Shown piece by piece: positions 45,778 to 56,398 of a stretch of 64,000 nucleotides of DNA (position 1 is its first letter; the number at the start of each line of letters is the position of its first letter). Position numbers and translations under genes: made by a program. The notes beneath the pieces were generated by a model. The model ran no database searches. It saw only the letters and a list, made by a program, of their open reading frames with translations, and was not told the DNA's origin. Origin of the DNA: Gautieria morchelliformis (lineage: Eukaryota > Basidiomycota > Agaricomycetes > Gomphales > Gomphaceae); NCBI GenBank assembly GCA_015179125.1, contig WHVA01000069.1, positions 1 to 64,000 on the forward strand. Direction: 5' to 3'.

Positions 45778-46893
45778 TGTTAAGACTGGAAGTCATACTT
45801 AGACTCAGCCTGAGCCAACGTTTGGGATGGAGGGCTTGCTGTCAAGACCCATTCCTGAGTCCAGTCCTGAGGCCTCAGCTTTGGCACTTGGTCAGGAACC
45901 CTCAGCTTAACTCGGGTTTCCTTTGTTCATCCTTTTACCCCTGACTTTCCATCTGAGCTAGTCCTGTTCCATTCCTGATGATTGTCCCCTTATATTTCTT
46001 ATCTGCTCGATCTGGGCATTGATGCCCTCTTTCTGCTCCTTGCTTTTTGTATATAAACCCCCAGCCATGTACACTATTTCCTCAGTTCTGATATTGACTT
46101 AGATCCTCATACCTCAGTCTCCTCTGTCTGATCTCCATTCCCAAACCTCAGCTTGAAGCCGAACCTGAACCTGAAATTAGGGCAGAACACTGAGTGAGTG
46201 CAACCTAGGAAGTTGAAGCCAAGCCCCCTGTCCTGATTCTCAGCTCGGCTGTAAGGGCAACCCTGGCTGGTTGTGGAGATCACACTACCACACAACTGAC
46301 AAGGGGAAATCCAAAGTATGTATAAATGAACAGAGTATACAAGAGGGGGGATTCTTGTAAGGGCAACCCTGGCTGGTTGTGGAGATCACACTACCACACA
46401 ACTGACAAGGGGAAATCCAAAGTATGTATAAATGAACAGAGTATACAAGAGAGGGGATTCTCACCTGACAAGGGGAAATCCAAAGAGAAAAGTCTAAGGA
46501 CCCCCAATGTCAGCGAGCCCGTATTATACTACGCTGCGCAGCCAGGGACAACACTTGGCACCCGCCATCAACCCTGCATCCTCCTGACCTCCCTGACCCT
46601 TGATCGACCCTTGATGCTGCCTATTACGTGAGTTGCTTGATTTCCGACACCGTTCCAAGAGTGGAAGTCGGAAATTGGAGTGGAACTGGCAAGGCGAACA
46701 GAACTGGTGGAAGTTCTCCCAGAAGCGGAATCATTTCCGAAAGCGGAGGCGGAGATGGAATCGGAACCGGAACCGGAGTCGGAAATGGAGTCGGAACTGG
46801 GTGTGGTGTCAGAACTGGAAATGGAAAACAGGGTGTCCCCTGACATCGGCCCTCACCTTTGGTTGAGTCTAAGTATGACTTAGATTCTTAACA
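45778..46893 (+). mobile_element. Long LTR of a Ty3-like element
   Basis: The 1116-bp LTR starts TGTTAAGACTGG and ends ATTCTTAACA. Its two ends are inverted repeats of each other for about 33 bp (both contain AAGTCATACTTAGACTCA on opposite strands). A TATA-type box 'tatataaacccc' lies near 46050. Internally a segment of about 104 bp is duplicated (46252-46355 and 46356-46459), and a GGAA/CGGA-rich patch lies at 46660-46810. Gag follows downstream, so this is the 5' LTR. Confidence 0.8.
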
Positions 46894-46988
46894 GTATATC
46901 AGAACTCTCCACAATCAGCTGTTCAATATGCCTATAACACATTGTTCCACACCAAAGGTAGCAGAGTCACACCAACAATAGAGGCCCA

Positions 46989-47535
46989 TTGTGCACAAAG
47001 TGTTTCAAACATTCTGGTGAACCCCCCATTCTGTCACCATTACACCAATCCCCACCAGTTCCACCCTTATCTCAGCGCCAAGAAATTGGTGCCAGCCAGG
47101 GGCACATCAGCGAGGTTCCCAACAAACCGTGGGCCAAGCCCATGGAACCAAGTGATCCTGGGGAGGGAGGTAATGATGGTGGTGATGATCCTGGTTCCGA
47201 GCACAATTCCAATCTCAATGCAGATGTCCCAAGACCTAACCCCAACCCAAATGCAGAGCCAGATGGTGAAGAACAGATTGGGTGCCATATACTCATGGCC
47301 TTGGAAAAGCTTGCCAATGATGGACTTGGTGGTGGAGGAGACTGCCATGACTCAAAAGCTAGACTCTGGGAACCTGACCAATTTGATGGCTTGGACCCAA
47401 AGAAGCTCCAAGGATTTCTTCTCCAGTGCACATTGAATTTCTGTGCCAAACCCCAAGCTTTCCAAGATGGTTCTGCAAAAGGGAACTATGTTCTGTCTTT
47501 CCTCAAGGGAACCTCTCTTCATTAGGATCTCTGCC
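46989..47535 (+). pseudogene. Ty3-like gag, truncated
   Basis: The frame passes a Pro/Asn-rich stretch to WEPDQFDGLDPKKLQGFLLQ, then CTLNFCAKPQAFQDG and YVLSFLKGTSLH, the start of a Ty3-type gag capsid. It is cut at about 47535, where the 3' end of an ANL gene copy begins. Protease and pol are absent. Confidence 0.8.
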
Positions 47536-47945
47536 TTGAACAGAAGTATGTTTCCAAATTTAATCTTACAGTCCAGAATATGACTTCCTTGGTAAATCCA
47601 GACAAAAGGTAACATCCGGCGAGGAGCAGTCGAAGAGATGTTCAAGGAGAAATTACACCACATATACATTGGGGCCTGACTAAACCATGTCGAGCTACTG
47701 GTGTCAGGTATATATTTGTACGTCAAATTCCTCATCCTGCATGTATGCAGTTATCTTGTCCGAGATCGTGCGCTCGGTCGTGGTTAGTGCGAACCATAAT
47801 TTCAGATCAGTGATTTGATATCACTTGTTCGAAGCGGCGTCGCGGTAGCTCACAGGGTTTCGGCTCTCGTCGTGACCAGAGAACAGACATTGGCGCAAGT
47901 AAAATGAGGAATACCTGTAGTAACAAACTTGACACCCACGACGGG
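47536..47945 (+). pseudogene. ANL module fragment (3' end only), copy D
   Basis: The last intron and exon of the ANL gene plus downstream flank match 52249-52660. GAACAG-GTATGT becomes 'gaacagaagtatg' at the junction with gag. The final exon reads KGNIRRGAVEEMFKEKL with one Arg to Gly change and ends in TGA. Upstream exons are missing. Confidence 0.85.
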
Positions 47946-48055
47946 GATGGGCAACTGCATCCATCATCTTATGTATACAGAGGAGAAGTACTGTGCATCC
48001 GGACACGTTCCTGTCTCGTCTATTATGCATCCAATTCAACACTGCACCGCCCAGA

Positions 48056-48794
48056 CTACGCAGGCAGCGTAAGTATAAGGCCAAAGATTACGACCGTGAG
48101 GATGCCTAGGGAAGCACTGATAATTACAACCGTGGTCCGCGCAGCAGGAAAGATGCCCCGCATAACCGCGTGCTGAAGCTCGAAGTAGCGTTGCATAGCT
48201 AGCAACCAGGATTATCAGGAAGGTCAAGTAACATGACGAGGAAAATAAACGGAGCGGACCGGTGGCCATCACGCATAGCGCAAGAATGACAATGGTCTCT
48301 CCGAGTGGTCGAGCGAATCTTTCCATTGTAACGCTCAACCCGACAAATTCTGCAGCCTCATCCTGAAGCGAGGGGTTGCCAGTCAAGATTATTGCGTACA
48401 GCTGTACAAGAGCTGTAGCAATCATCATCGTCAACGACAAGCGTTATGCCTCGTCGATAGGGCAAATTGAACACGTACCCAATCCTGTACCCGCCATGAG
48501 GAGACTGGTCCGCATGTACGCCAGCCATGTCCGTTCAATCGAAAGGTGGTCCCGTGCAAGATTTCCGGAGTTTTCAAGTACGAGGGAAGAGTACGTTAGC
48601 GCTTTGAATAGGTTTGTGGGCGAAGGGTTACTCGAACTCGTGCTTGAGGACAAAGGCTCGTCCGGTGGGTTGGTTGCTCTACGGCATGGTTCGTGGTCGT
48701 GTGACTGGGCTCTCCTGGGCATGGGCTCAAGCTCCACTGCATATCTGCCCGAGGCGCTGCCAGTAGAACGACGGGTAACGGAGGCCGCAAACAT
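48056..48794 (-). CDS. DUF202 (YidH-like) membrane protein
   Basis: Three exons (48794-48479, 48412-48260, 48198-48056) join in frame to 203 residues. The N-terminal half is Ser/Pro-rich. The DUF202 signature follows: VLENSGNLARDHLSIERTWL then AYMRTSLLMAG, with three hydrophobic segments (ALVQLYAIILTG, ETIVILALCVMAT, VVIISASLGILTVVIFGLIL). The last exon starts QRYFELQHAVMRGIFPAAR, as in fungal DUF202 proteins. It is probably an integral membrane protein of unknown role. Intron 2 has a weak donor (GTCCGC). It appears to be an ordinary host gene. Confidence 0.8.
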
Positions 48795-48846
48795 GAGTAC
48801 AATGACGACTATTCAGCCGCGCCGCAGCAGCAGGCAACAAGAGTAG

Positions 48847-50290
48847 GCAGGTACTTATGTAAATGAGAAAGACTCCCATGAGATGACACCCATGAGAAGG
48901 ACACCCATGATTAGACATGGTGACGGGTGGAAGTTAATACGTAACGTTATTTATAGTTCGTAACGGCATGCGGCAGCGACGGGAGGCTGAATCGACAACC
49001 ACAGGCACAAGCAAGGTTAGGATGACGGTTATGAGCTGACTTGTCGCCCTGCAGCCTGCAGCGAGGGAGACCACTGAATAGGCGCTAGGCATTCAGCCAC
49101 ACCGAGCTAGTGGATCAGCAGTTAGCCGTTGATTAATGGGGATTCGATCTTATGTAATCTTAAGTAAATCGATCGGCGGGACTTCTGTTTTCACCGTAAC
49201 TCCGGGAAATAATGACAAAGCATGACATCACATGAGATCGGGAACATGCCCATCTGTCATTTCGGCGCTAGAAGGTAATGGTTTGTCTCTCATGTCGCGA
49301 GTCTATGGATGAGCAAGATGAGCCAGGAGAGGCGGTCTCGGTGTTCAACGTGGTCCATTAAGTATTACACAGTAACCCGGCGCCAAGAAGCGTTCGAAGA
49401 GTAGACAATATGGGTACAGTGCAGGCAGAGCTGTGTTCACTGTGTTCACTGCGTGGGTGGTGCATGCCACTCGTAATTAATGGGAAACCGCGCCTTGAGC
49501 AGCAGATGAATTTAGGCGCAGGCGTCGTTCCTAGAACACGGCTAACGTGTCAGCCTAGGGACTCCCCACATTATTGTCCAGAGATGCGTACCACAGGTCG
49601 CAATGAAGAGACTCGGGGAATTCGCTTCCAAGCCTCGCTGTCCAACTCGGAGCCGGCTGATGCTCTGGGTGGGACCTGCAACCACGTTCGTCAGGAGCAC
49701 AAGGAAAATACCAAGGAGGGAACTCACCTGCCTAGGGTCCACAGTGTACGTGTCAAGCTCGATACTAGTGCCCTGGGAGTCGGCCACAGGGACGAGAGGA
49801 GTGTTAGCCAGTATGCGGAATGCAGCGGCGAGTGAGTCGAGCATCGTAGATAGTCAGCCCAGCTGGGCGTGGTGCGTGCTAAGGAAGTGGTGTGGGCTTG
49901 GCAGCATGAAGGGCTCATGCTTATGACTTGCAGTCTCGGCTGCGTCATCGCTCGAAAAAATGTTCCCGAAACGATCGCGTGGATCCGACTTGTTGGCGGA
50001 CACCGCTCCTTGGAAGCTTTGTCAGCAGATTCTTGTGCAGTGGCATCAACAGAAAGTTATACAATATTTAAAGATATTTTTTTATCAATTGGATAGTGGA
50101 TGGCAGGCGGAAGGTTATCCGGATTTCCTAGTCACTGGTGTATAGAAGCTTCGTCTTGGATCCTAGTATCGGTAAGCGTAGAATGCAGGCTTGCGTCAAA
50201 CGCACCGAGCTAACATACTTACATTTGTAGTCTCGGCCATGTATGACCGGGGACAGGTATATCTATGGGACAAGTAAGTTGTACTGAATG
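48847..50290. other. No confident gene
   Basis: A minus-strand frame at 49542-49844 (MLDSLAAAFRILANTPLVPV, QVSSLLGIFLVLLTNVV) has a hydrophobic run but no recognisable family and no splice partners. The rest lacks coding pattern. Confidence 0.35.
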
Positions 50291-50505
50291 GTCAATTCAC
50301 CGGGGTACGTACCATTGTGTATATCGAGATATGTGGAGACACACCATTTCGCGTAGCTCCTTCGTCTCTAGGTAGGATAGCAATACAGGCTCGGTGGATT
50401 GTCCATTCACTGAGATCCTTCATATCTAGTGACTGCGCCCTTTCCAACAATCATTCCCTCGCCCAATTCATTCCCTCTCCCAGTCAAAGCCCTTCCCCAA
50501 CCATC

Positions 50506-52390
50506 ATGGGCCACGCCACTTTTAGTTCCCATCTGACTGTGTTAGAAAGGAGTGCCCGCCTTTTCTCCTCTTCTCCAGCTTTCAGGATCCCCCAGAAAAC
50601 CGCAGGAAAAGTAGAGAATTGGGACATCATAACCTACCAGCAATTCTATAGCGATATCGATCGTGTTTCGGAATACTGGTCGCACACGCTGAGTGCTGCA
50701 AATATCCCAGCAAGAGCTGTAGTGGGCTTATGGTGAGCCCTAATTTAAAAGAAACCACATATACTTTGATCATGTTGATCCTCAACAGGTTGTCGGGATG
50801 GTCTTATTCCGACGTAGTTCAGATATATGGTGTCTCAAAGGCGGGATACGTCCCACAGCTATTTAGCTTCAAATTTCCCAATCCCAGCCTCGTATTTGAA
50901 CTGCTAACCAAGGCCAATGCAACAGCCCTAATTTACGAACCATCCTTCGAGGCTAACTTGGATAATAGCCCTGTCCCTTTATACGAGCCTGCTGATGTCA
51001 ACCATGTCCCCAAAATATCCCACAAACCATATCTGCCATCACAGCTCATGATCGGTGACGACGAGCTTGTCTTTGTTTTTCACACCAGTGGTTCAACGTC
51101 AGGTAGTCCCAAGCTTGTTAGCTGCAGTCGCAGGTGGCTGGACAATTTCGTACACAAAGCTGGACAGGTTTGCAAACCTAGAGACTCGAAAAAGCAGGAC
51201 GTCACGACATGGCTTGGTTCCATATGCCACGTGGGCCAGGCATTCAGTGAGATGCATTCAGGATTCTGTCGATTGACTTTGATCCTCATCCTCCATAATA
51301 TCTAGTGCTTATAGGATTTCTTCAGCATGGAGCGTGCACTATCCAGCCCACTCAAATCGCGTTCTCGTCGGAAGAGCTCTCTGATATGGTAGATCGATGC
51401 GGTCTCAACCGGCTTAATCAATTCTCCCCCTTCCTGGAGAAGCATCTCAGAAATTCTTACTCCAATCCCAAGCTCCTTAGCCTTCTCCAATCCCTTGACG
51501 AGGTTATATTTAGCGGGGCGTGTCTCGGCCGGGAAGAGGAGAATTGGGCGGCCAATAATGGTGTTTTGATGAGGGTTAGTCTTTAGTCTCCGTTGCACCA
51601 CGCGCACAGGCCTCATATGCGCTGGGTAGAACGTATTCGGTAGTACAGAATGTGGTGCAACAATGTGGTCTGTTGGCGGCCGCGGTAGGGACGCGCGGTA
51701 TCTTCGCCCGCTGCAGGATGTCTCCTGCGCCTTCTTGCCTATCCATAAGGGCGACCCCGGCGTCACGAATGCAATGTTGGAACTGGTCATCTTGTCGAAT
51801 TCTGGAGATTGTCCAGATTCGTCTTTTCGTTCCGCTACTGATGGTCATTTCCACACGGGCGACCTTTTCGAAGAGGTATCTCCTGGATGCTTCGTCTATA
51901 AGGGACGTGATGATGATTGGATCAAATGTGAAAACTCTGCGCGTTGCGACACGAAGTACGTTTATTCCCCAGAAGTATCATTGTCACCCTACCGACGATA
52001 CTCTTGCAGATCTATAGAAGATCATGTACGAACTGCATGTTCTGAGCTCATTGGGGACTGTATCGTTGTTGGCAGTGGGCGCCCTTCACCCGCGCTTTTT
52101 GTTGAACCAGCGAAGGATGACATGGACCATGCTAAACTCAGAGCAGATATCCTTGAGAAGACGCAGGACTTCCATGCGCGGCGCTATATCCACGAACGCA
52201 TCACGGATATAAACCTGGTCATCGTCGTTAATCGAGGAACTCTACCACGAACAGAGGTATGTTTCCGAATTTCATCTTACACTCCAGAATATGACTTCCT
52301 TCTTGAATCCAGACAAAAGGTAACATCCGGCGAAGAGCAGTCGAAGAGATGTTCAAGGAGAAATTAGACCAAATATATATTGGGGCGTAA
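50506..52390 (+). CDS. Stand-alone adenylate-forming (ANL) enzyme, copy C
   Basis: Six exons (50506-50732, 50789-51246, 51306-51574, 51630-51955, 52010-52256, 52313-52390) join in frame to 534 residues. Motifs: A3 HTSGSTSGSPKLV at about residue 193, A5 NVFGSTECG at 319, A7 HTGDLFEE, GRDDDWIK, and the A10 Lys in LPRTETKGNIRRR near the end. It ends directly after A10, unlike NRPS-like reductases, which continue with carrier and reductase domains. The upstream region with 'cattccctctcccagtcaaag' is shared with copies A and B. Orientation is opposite to them. It should form an acyl-adenylate; substrate and partner are unknown. Confidence 0.87.
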
Positions 52391-52762
52391 CTAAGCCATG
52401 TCGAGGTACTGGTGTCAGGTATATATTGTACATCAAATTCACAGCGGGGGCTCATCCTGCATGTATGCAGTTGTCTTGTCTGAGATCGTGCACTCGATCG
52501 TGGTTAGTGCGAACCATAATTTCAGATCAGTGATTTGATATCACTTGTACCAAGCGGCATCACGATGACAGGGTTTGGGCTCTCGTCGTTCCCAGAGAAC
52601 AGACATTGGCGCAAGTAAAATGCGGAATACCTGTAGTATCAAACTTGACACCCACCTGGAGTCCAGCAAACGGAACATGCAGTTCACGTAGACATTTATT
52701 TCTGTGCGTAAGCCATCAGTCCCTAACCCAGAATGGTAGATGTCCGCCTTTTGGGTAACTTC

Positions 52763-53112
52763 GCTATTCTCCTACTGCGTCGAGCGTCCTCATCTTCCAA
52801 GTGTACCACGCTACGTAATTACAAGAGCACTCATAATCAGAATCGGAATCATCAATCTGACACTTGTTTTACGCTTTTCTTTTCTCTCTTTCGGGCGGCG
52901 GGGAGGATGACCTCTATGGTAAATCAATTGTTCGTGCCAGTCTTCGCGGAAGGCGAAAACCAACGTATTCTAGGATCGTGAAGCTTTTGGTCAAGCGGCC
53001 GTCGATGAGGACTGTTATTCGACAAGCCGGGGCTCGCTATTAGACATACCTGCTGCTTCTGTAACCTCACCAACAACAGTCATGGACGGAGGAAGGAGCT
53101 CTTAGTTAGGCG
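52763..53112 (-). pseudogene. Unknown small gene of the ANL module, copy C
   Basis: Minus-strand reading gives MTVVGEVTEAAGMSNSEPRL, a stop, then ITVLIDGRLTKSFTILEYVG, a further break and HEQLIYHRGHP. An acidic region and YVAWYTWKMRTLDAVGE follow before TAG. It matches copy B from its start and copy A in its 3' part. It has more breaks than copy B. Confidence 0.4.
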
Positions 53113-53312
53113 AAATTTCACCGTAGCGCTTGGTTGAATAGTCACTAGATCGCAGCCTTCAAGAAGGTAAGGGGTATATCAACCATCTCCGTTGTCTAAC
53201 TTATGACAAAAAATACCACACCGTGTTTCCCTGGGTAGTTCGCAATTGGGGGTTCCATTCTCGAGTAAAAACGTCAACCTATCATGATAAAATATAAGTG
53301 TGAGGACACTGT

Positions 53313-53987
53313 CTAAAAGGTAGTTTGGTGGCGTCCTAATATGAATTCGTTAGGCCTTGATTTATTTAAGAGGAGTTTCGCTTTGCTACATGTACAAATT
53401 ATGGAAACACGACTGAGGAAACAGAGGACCACGGCCAAAAGCCTAAGGAAGATGTCACAGTAAGCAGTCTAAGCGAACCATGCAGTACAGCAACATACCT
53501 CGCTGATCTGCTTTCTGGTCCAACCGACATTATACCGGCCTTCACCCTTTGCCTCCGTGATAAAAGGTGAGAATCGGGTCCAAGGTCGAAACCGTCAAGG
53601 TTCCAGATATCGAGCATACCGTGCTTTTCAATGAAAGAGACATATTTGAATTTGTCGTCTTGGTCTTCCACCTTAACCTTGACCTCAATCAAGTCAGGGC
53701 TCAGTTCCCGCTTCACAATGGGGGCCCAGGCTTTCAGGCTTTTTGAATCCCTATTGCGACCACCATGAGAAGTGACTGAACGGGGCCCAGGGAGAACTGT
53801 TACTGACTGGGACATCCGAGGATGGGGCTCCAGGAGTGACCTTGCGCCCAGTGGCGAAAACATAGCTTGAGGGTCCTCCTTTACCTGGATGGGCACCAAA
53901 TTACATCCAAGAAGCACCTAAACAATGAAACGAATTAAAAAAAATACGGGAATATCAGCGGAGTACTTGCTTTGAGGTCTCAGTCAT
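53313..53987 (-). CDS. Hypothetical protein, three exons
   Basis: Exons 53987-53967, 53917-53499 and 53442-53313 join in frame to 189 residues. The middle exon holds an acidic/basic stretch (PIVKRELSPDLIEVKVKVED) and KHGMLDIWNLDGFDLGPDSH. The last exon gives a hydrophobic segment (LLAVVLCFLSRVSIICTC). Splice sites look good for the first intron and moderate for the second. No family is recognised. A separate short spliced frame upstream (54328-54080, coiled-coil EMRMEVQRLTQVTQQLR) may belong to the same locus. Confidence 0.35.
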
Positions 53988-54440
53988 CACTAGTCACTCC
54001 TCACACGATGATCATCAGCCCTTTTCCACGCGTTCTCTAGCTTCTCGACTTCGATCTCTCGCGGGGGAAACGTTACATGCTATAATAAATCGACCTTACC
54101 TGGCGATATGTTGCTGGATCTGTATCTCTGTTCTCTGGGAGAATTGCGTCCTGTTCGTAGTTGCTGGGTTACCTGCGTCAGTCGCTGCACTTCCATTCGC
54201 ATCTCTGCCAGTCATAAGGAAAAAATGCATTGTGTAGATAGGATTTCATAGACGAAATAGCACACATATTAGAACGAACGCCTACCCGTGTACATGTAAT
54301 CCCGCATAGCCTCGCCGTACCTGTTCATAGCCGCCGATAGCGCACCAGAGCACTAGGTACTCTCCCCCACGCGCCCATAGCGCTAGGTATTCTCCCCCAC
54401 ACGCGCTGGAGCGCTATCGGGTGAGGGCCTCATAGCGCAG

Positions 54441-54475
54441 TGAAAGCTGCCAGTCACCGTGACTGGCAGCTTTCA
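54441..54475. other. Perfect 35-bp palindrome
   Basis: Seventeen-base arms (TGAAAGCTGCCAGTCAC and its complement) flank a single central C. The surrounding 54330-54420 repeats 'tagcgctaggta..tctcccccac'. It could be a cruciform or a strong RNA hairpin. Confidence 0.85.
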
Positions 54476-54599
54476 GTTTCATTACACATCGTGCGCCTCC
54501 CGGTATCCTATACGATCGTGACTTCGTCATCAGAGTTGGCATAAGAGAGTTCCATCGGCGAAACTGCATAACGCTTATAGCCCTCCTTCGAAAAAAAAA

Positions 54600-56300
54600 G
54601 TAATACATCATGAATATTGAGTTTAAATTTCAAACTCCTTCCCGCACTGGGGCGGCCGGTTTCGGGCCCTCAATACATATTAGCAACACATACACTCTTA
54701 TTAACACCTTATGGTCGTACTGTCCGGCGACAGTCTGACGAGACGTCGAAGCTGTGACGGTCAACAGAGCCGTGTCTAAGATTCATTCTTGGCATTGGAT
54801 ACTTACCACTCACCGGTATGTAACCCTGACGGAGCTAGTTCTTCACCAGAAGGAGACTAATTAATAACTGTTGCCTATGTAATTTAACATGCATAAGAGA
54901 CGGAGGTACCAGATGGTTTTAGTTTTTCAACAGAAGGAGACATGTGTTAAATTGTAAGGACTTTGTCTCCCATATCTCCAAAGGCCCTGTTGAGTAAGTC
55001 AGGTGAGACGCAGGCCTTGATCCTCGCCATCCCACCATACCCGCTTATTACAGGTATACATCAACCACAGATCACATCTGACTCAGACATATGCTTCGCT
55101 CACAGTAATCATAAAGCGAAGGAGAGAGGACAAATCGGAACTCACATGATTTTTGCGCCTTCAGCTGTGCCGGACTGTCTGTTGAACTCATCCGGGTCTA
55201 TTTCCCATTTTCCCGTCTGTAGCTCCGTCTCCCTCACTCCGGCTCTGGAGACTCCGTGTGGCACAGGGCTCACCGGTACCATCTGGCATGGCGCTGGCGC
55301 TGGCACTTGACTGCATCTTCCATCTGTCACGGTTCAACTGATATTGCTCCTAACGATGGCCTCCCAGTGCCTTACTGGTATGCGCCAGGCCCACTAAACA
55401 CGCCGAGTGGCGTACGGGCCGATGCGACGAGTGCCGTGTGATGTGGCGCGGTGCAACAGCTAGCGGATGCGTACATTGGTCGAAATATTTTCAGCCTTTT
55501 GACATCAACATTCAACCTATAGTGTATGTCTATGCCTTGTGGACGCAATCATTTGCCGTGTGACTGCGGTCTGGGCCCGCGGCCGATCCTGGGAATTTCT
55601 CAGACGACATCCGGCAACGCTGCTAACTCGGTTATACTACTATTTTCGGATGCGGATTGGCGAATGAGACATCGTTGCCAAACATACGAGTTTAAAGTTA
55701 CAGTTAAGCGTTCGCTTCCATCTGTGCCACAGCAATCTGTTCTAAAGAGAATATCTGTTCCCAACCTATATTACTGTAACTGAACTGCCATTATTAGGCA
55801 CGCCAGTCAGTTCGGATAATGTAGATTGGAAACAAATATTCCCTATTAGAATAGATTCGCATTGTCATAAGTATCAGATGTACAGATGCCATACATCTAA
55901 ACACGAAATAGCTCAAAGCTCACTGGCTACAAAAGACATAGTAACGTGCCCACGTCCTTTTGCAGATCCCATCGATTTGATTGAATGCAGTGTCTGCGCG
56001 TTTGAATCCCCTATACGGCCGAGCGCTCGGTACGGTTAATACAGACACAGCAGCGTTCAAGTCCGCGGTTTCTCGTTCCATTGTAGCGTGAAGCGCACGA
56101 ACTTGCCCCGGTCGTGAAAATTCTCAGCACCATTGACGCCGCAAGGTACCACCTGCTACGAATGTTCGCATATGGCTATAGGCCTAAGGGTTTTGAAGTA
56201 ACCGGTGGCACCTTGCGGTGTCGACAACTATCCAAGCCTGACGATTGGCCACCAGAGCTGTAGGGCATGCCATTGGAAGCAGAAAGCAGTGAATAAATCT
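54600..56300. other. No gene recognised; one small MITE-like repeat
   Basis: No supported coding region. The 80-bp inverted-repeat element at 55755-55834 is listed separately. Confidence 0.45.
55755..55834. mobile_element. Tiny inverted-repeat element, copy 1
   Basis: It runs from CTGTTCCCAACCTATA to TAGATTGGAAACA, with AATAT on both sides (55750-55754 and 55835-55839). It shares its ends and the internal 'attaggcacg' with 59170-59237. Confidence 0.7.
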
Positions 56301-56322
56301 TCAGAAACAAAACAGTCAGGCA

Positions 56323-56330
56323 TATAAATA
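56323..56330 (+). promoter_or_regulatory. TATA box of the peroxidase gene
   Basis: TATAAATA lies 69-76 bp upstream of the peroxidase start codon, a normal distance for a fungal TATA box. Confidence 0.65.
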
Positions 56331-56398
56331 CAGAGAGGTAGAGTCCAGAGATTCCTCACCCCCTCGAGACCAGCATAACTCGACTTCCAACAATCAGC

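Noticed and set aside
46568-46883. ORFs rich in Ser/Gly or Glu/Pro in the LTR
   Set aside because: They come from a GGAA/CGGA low-complexity patch inside the LTR and are open in several frames.
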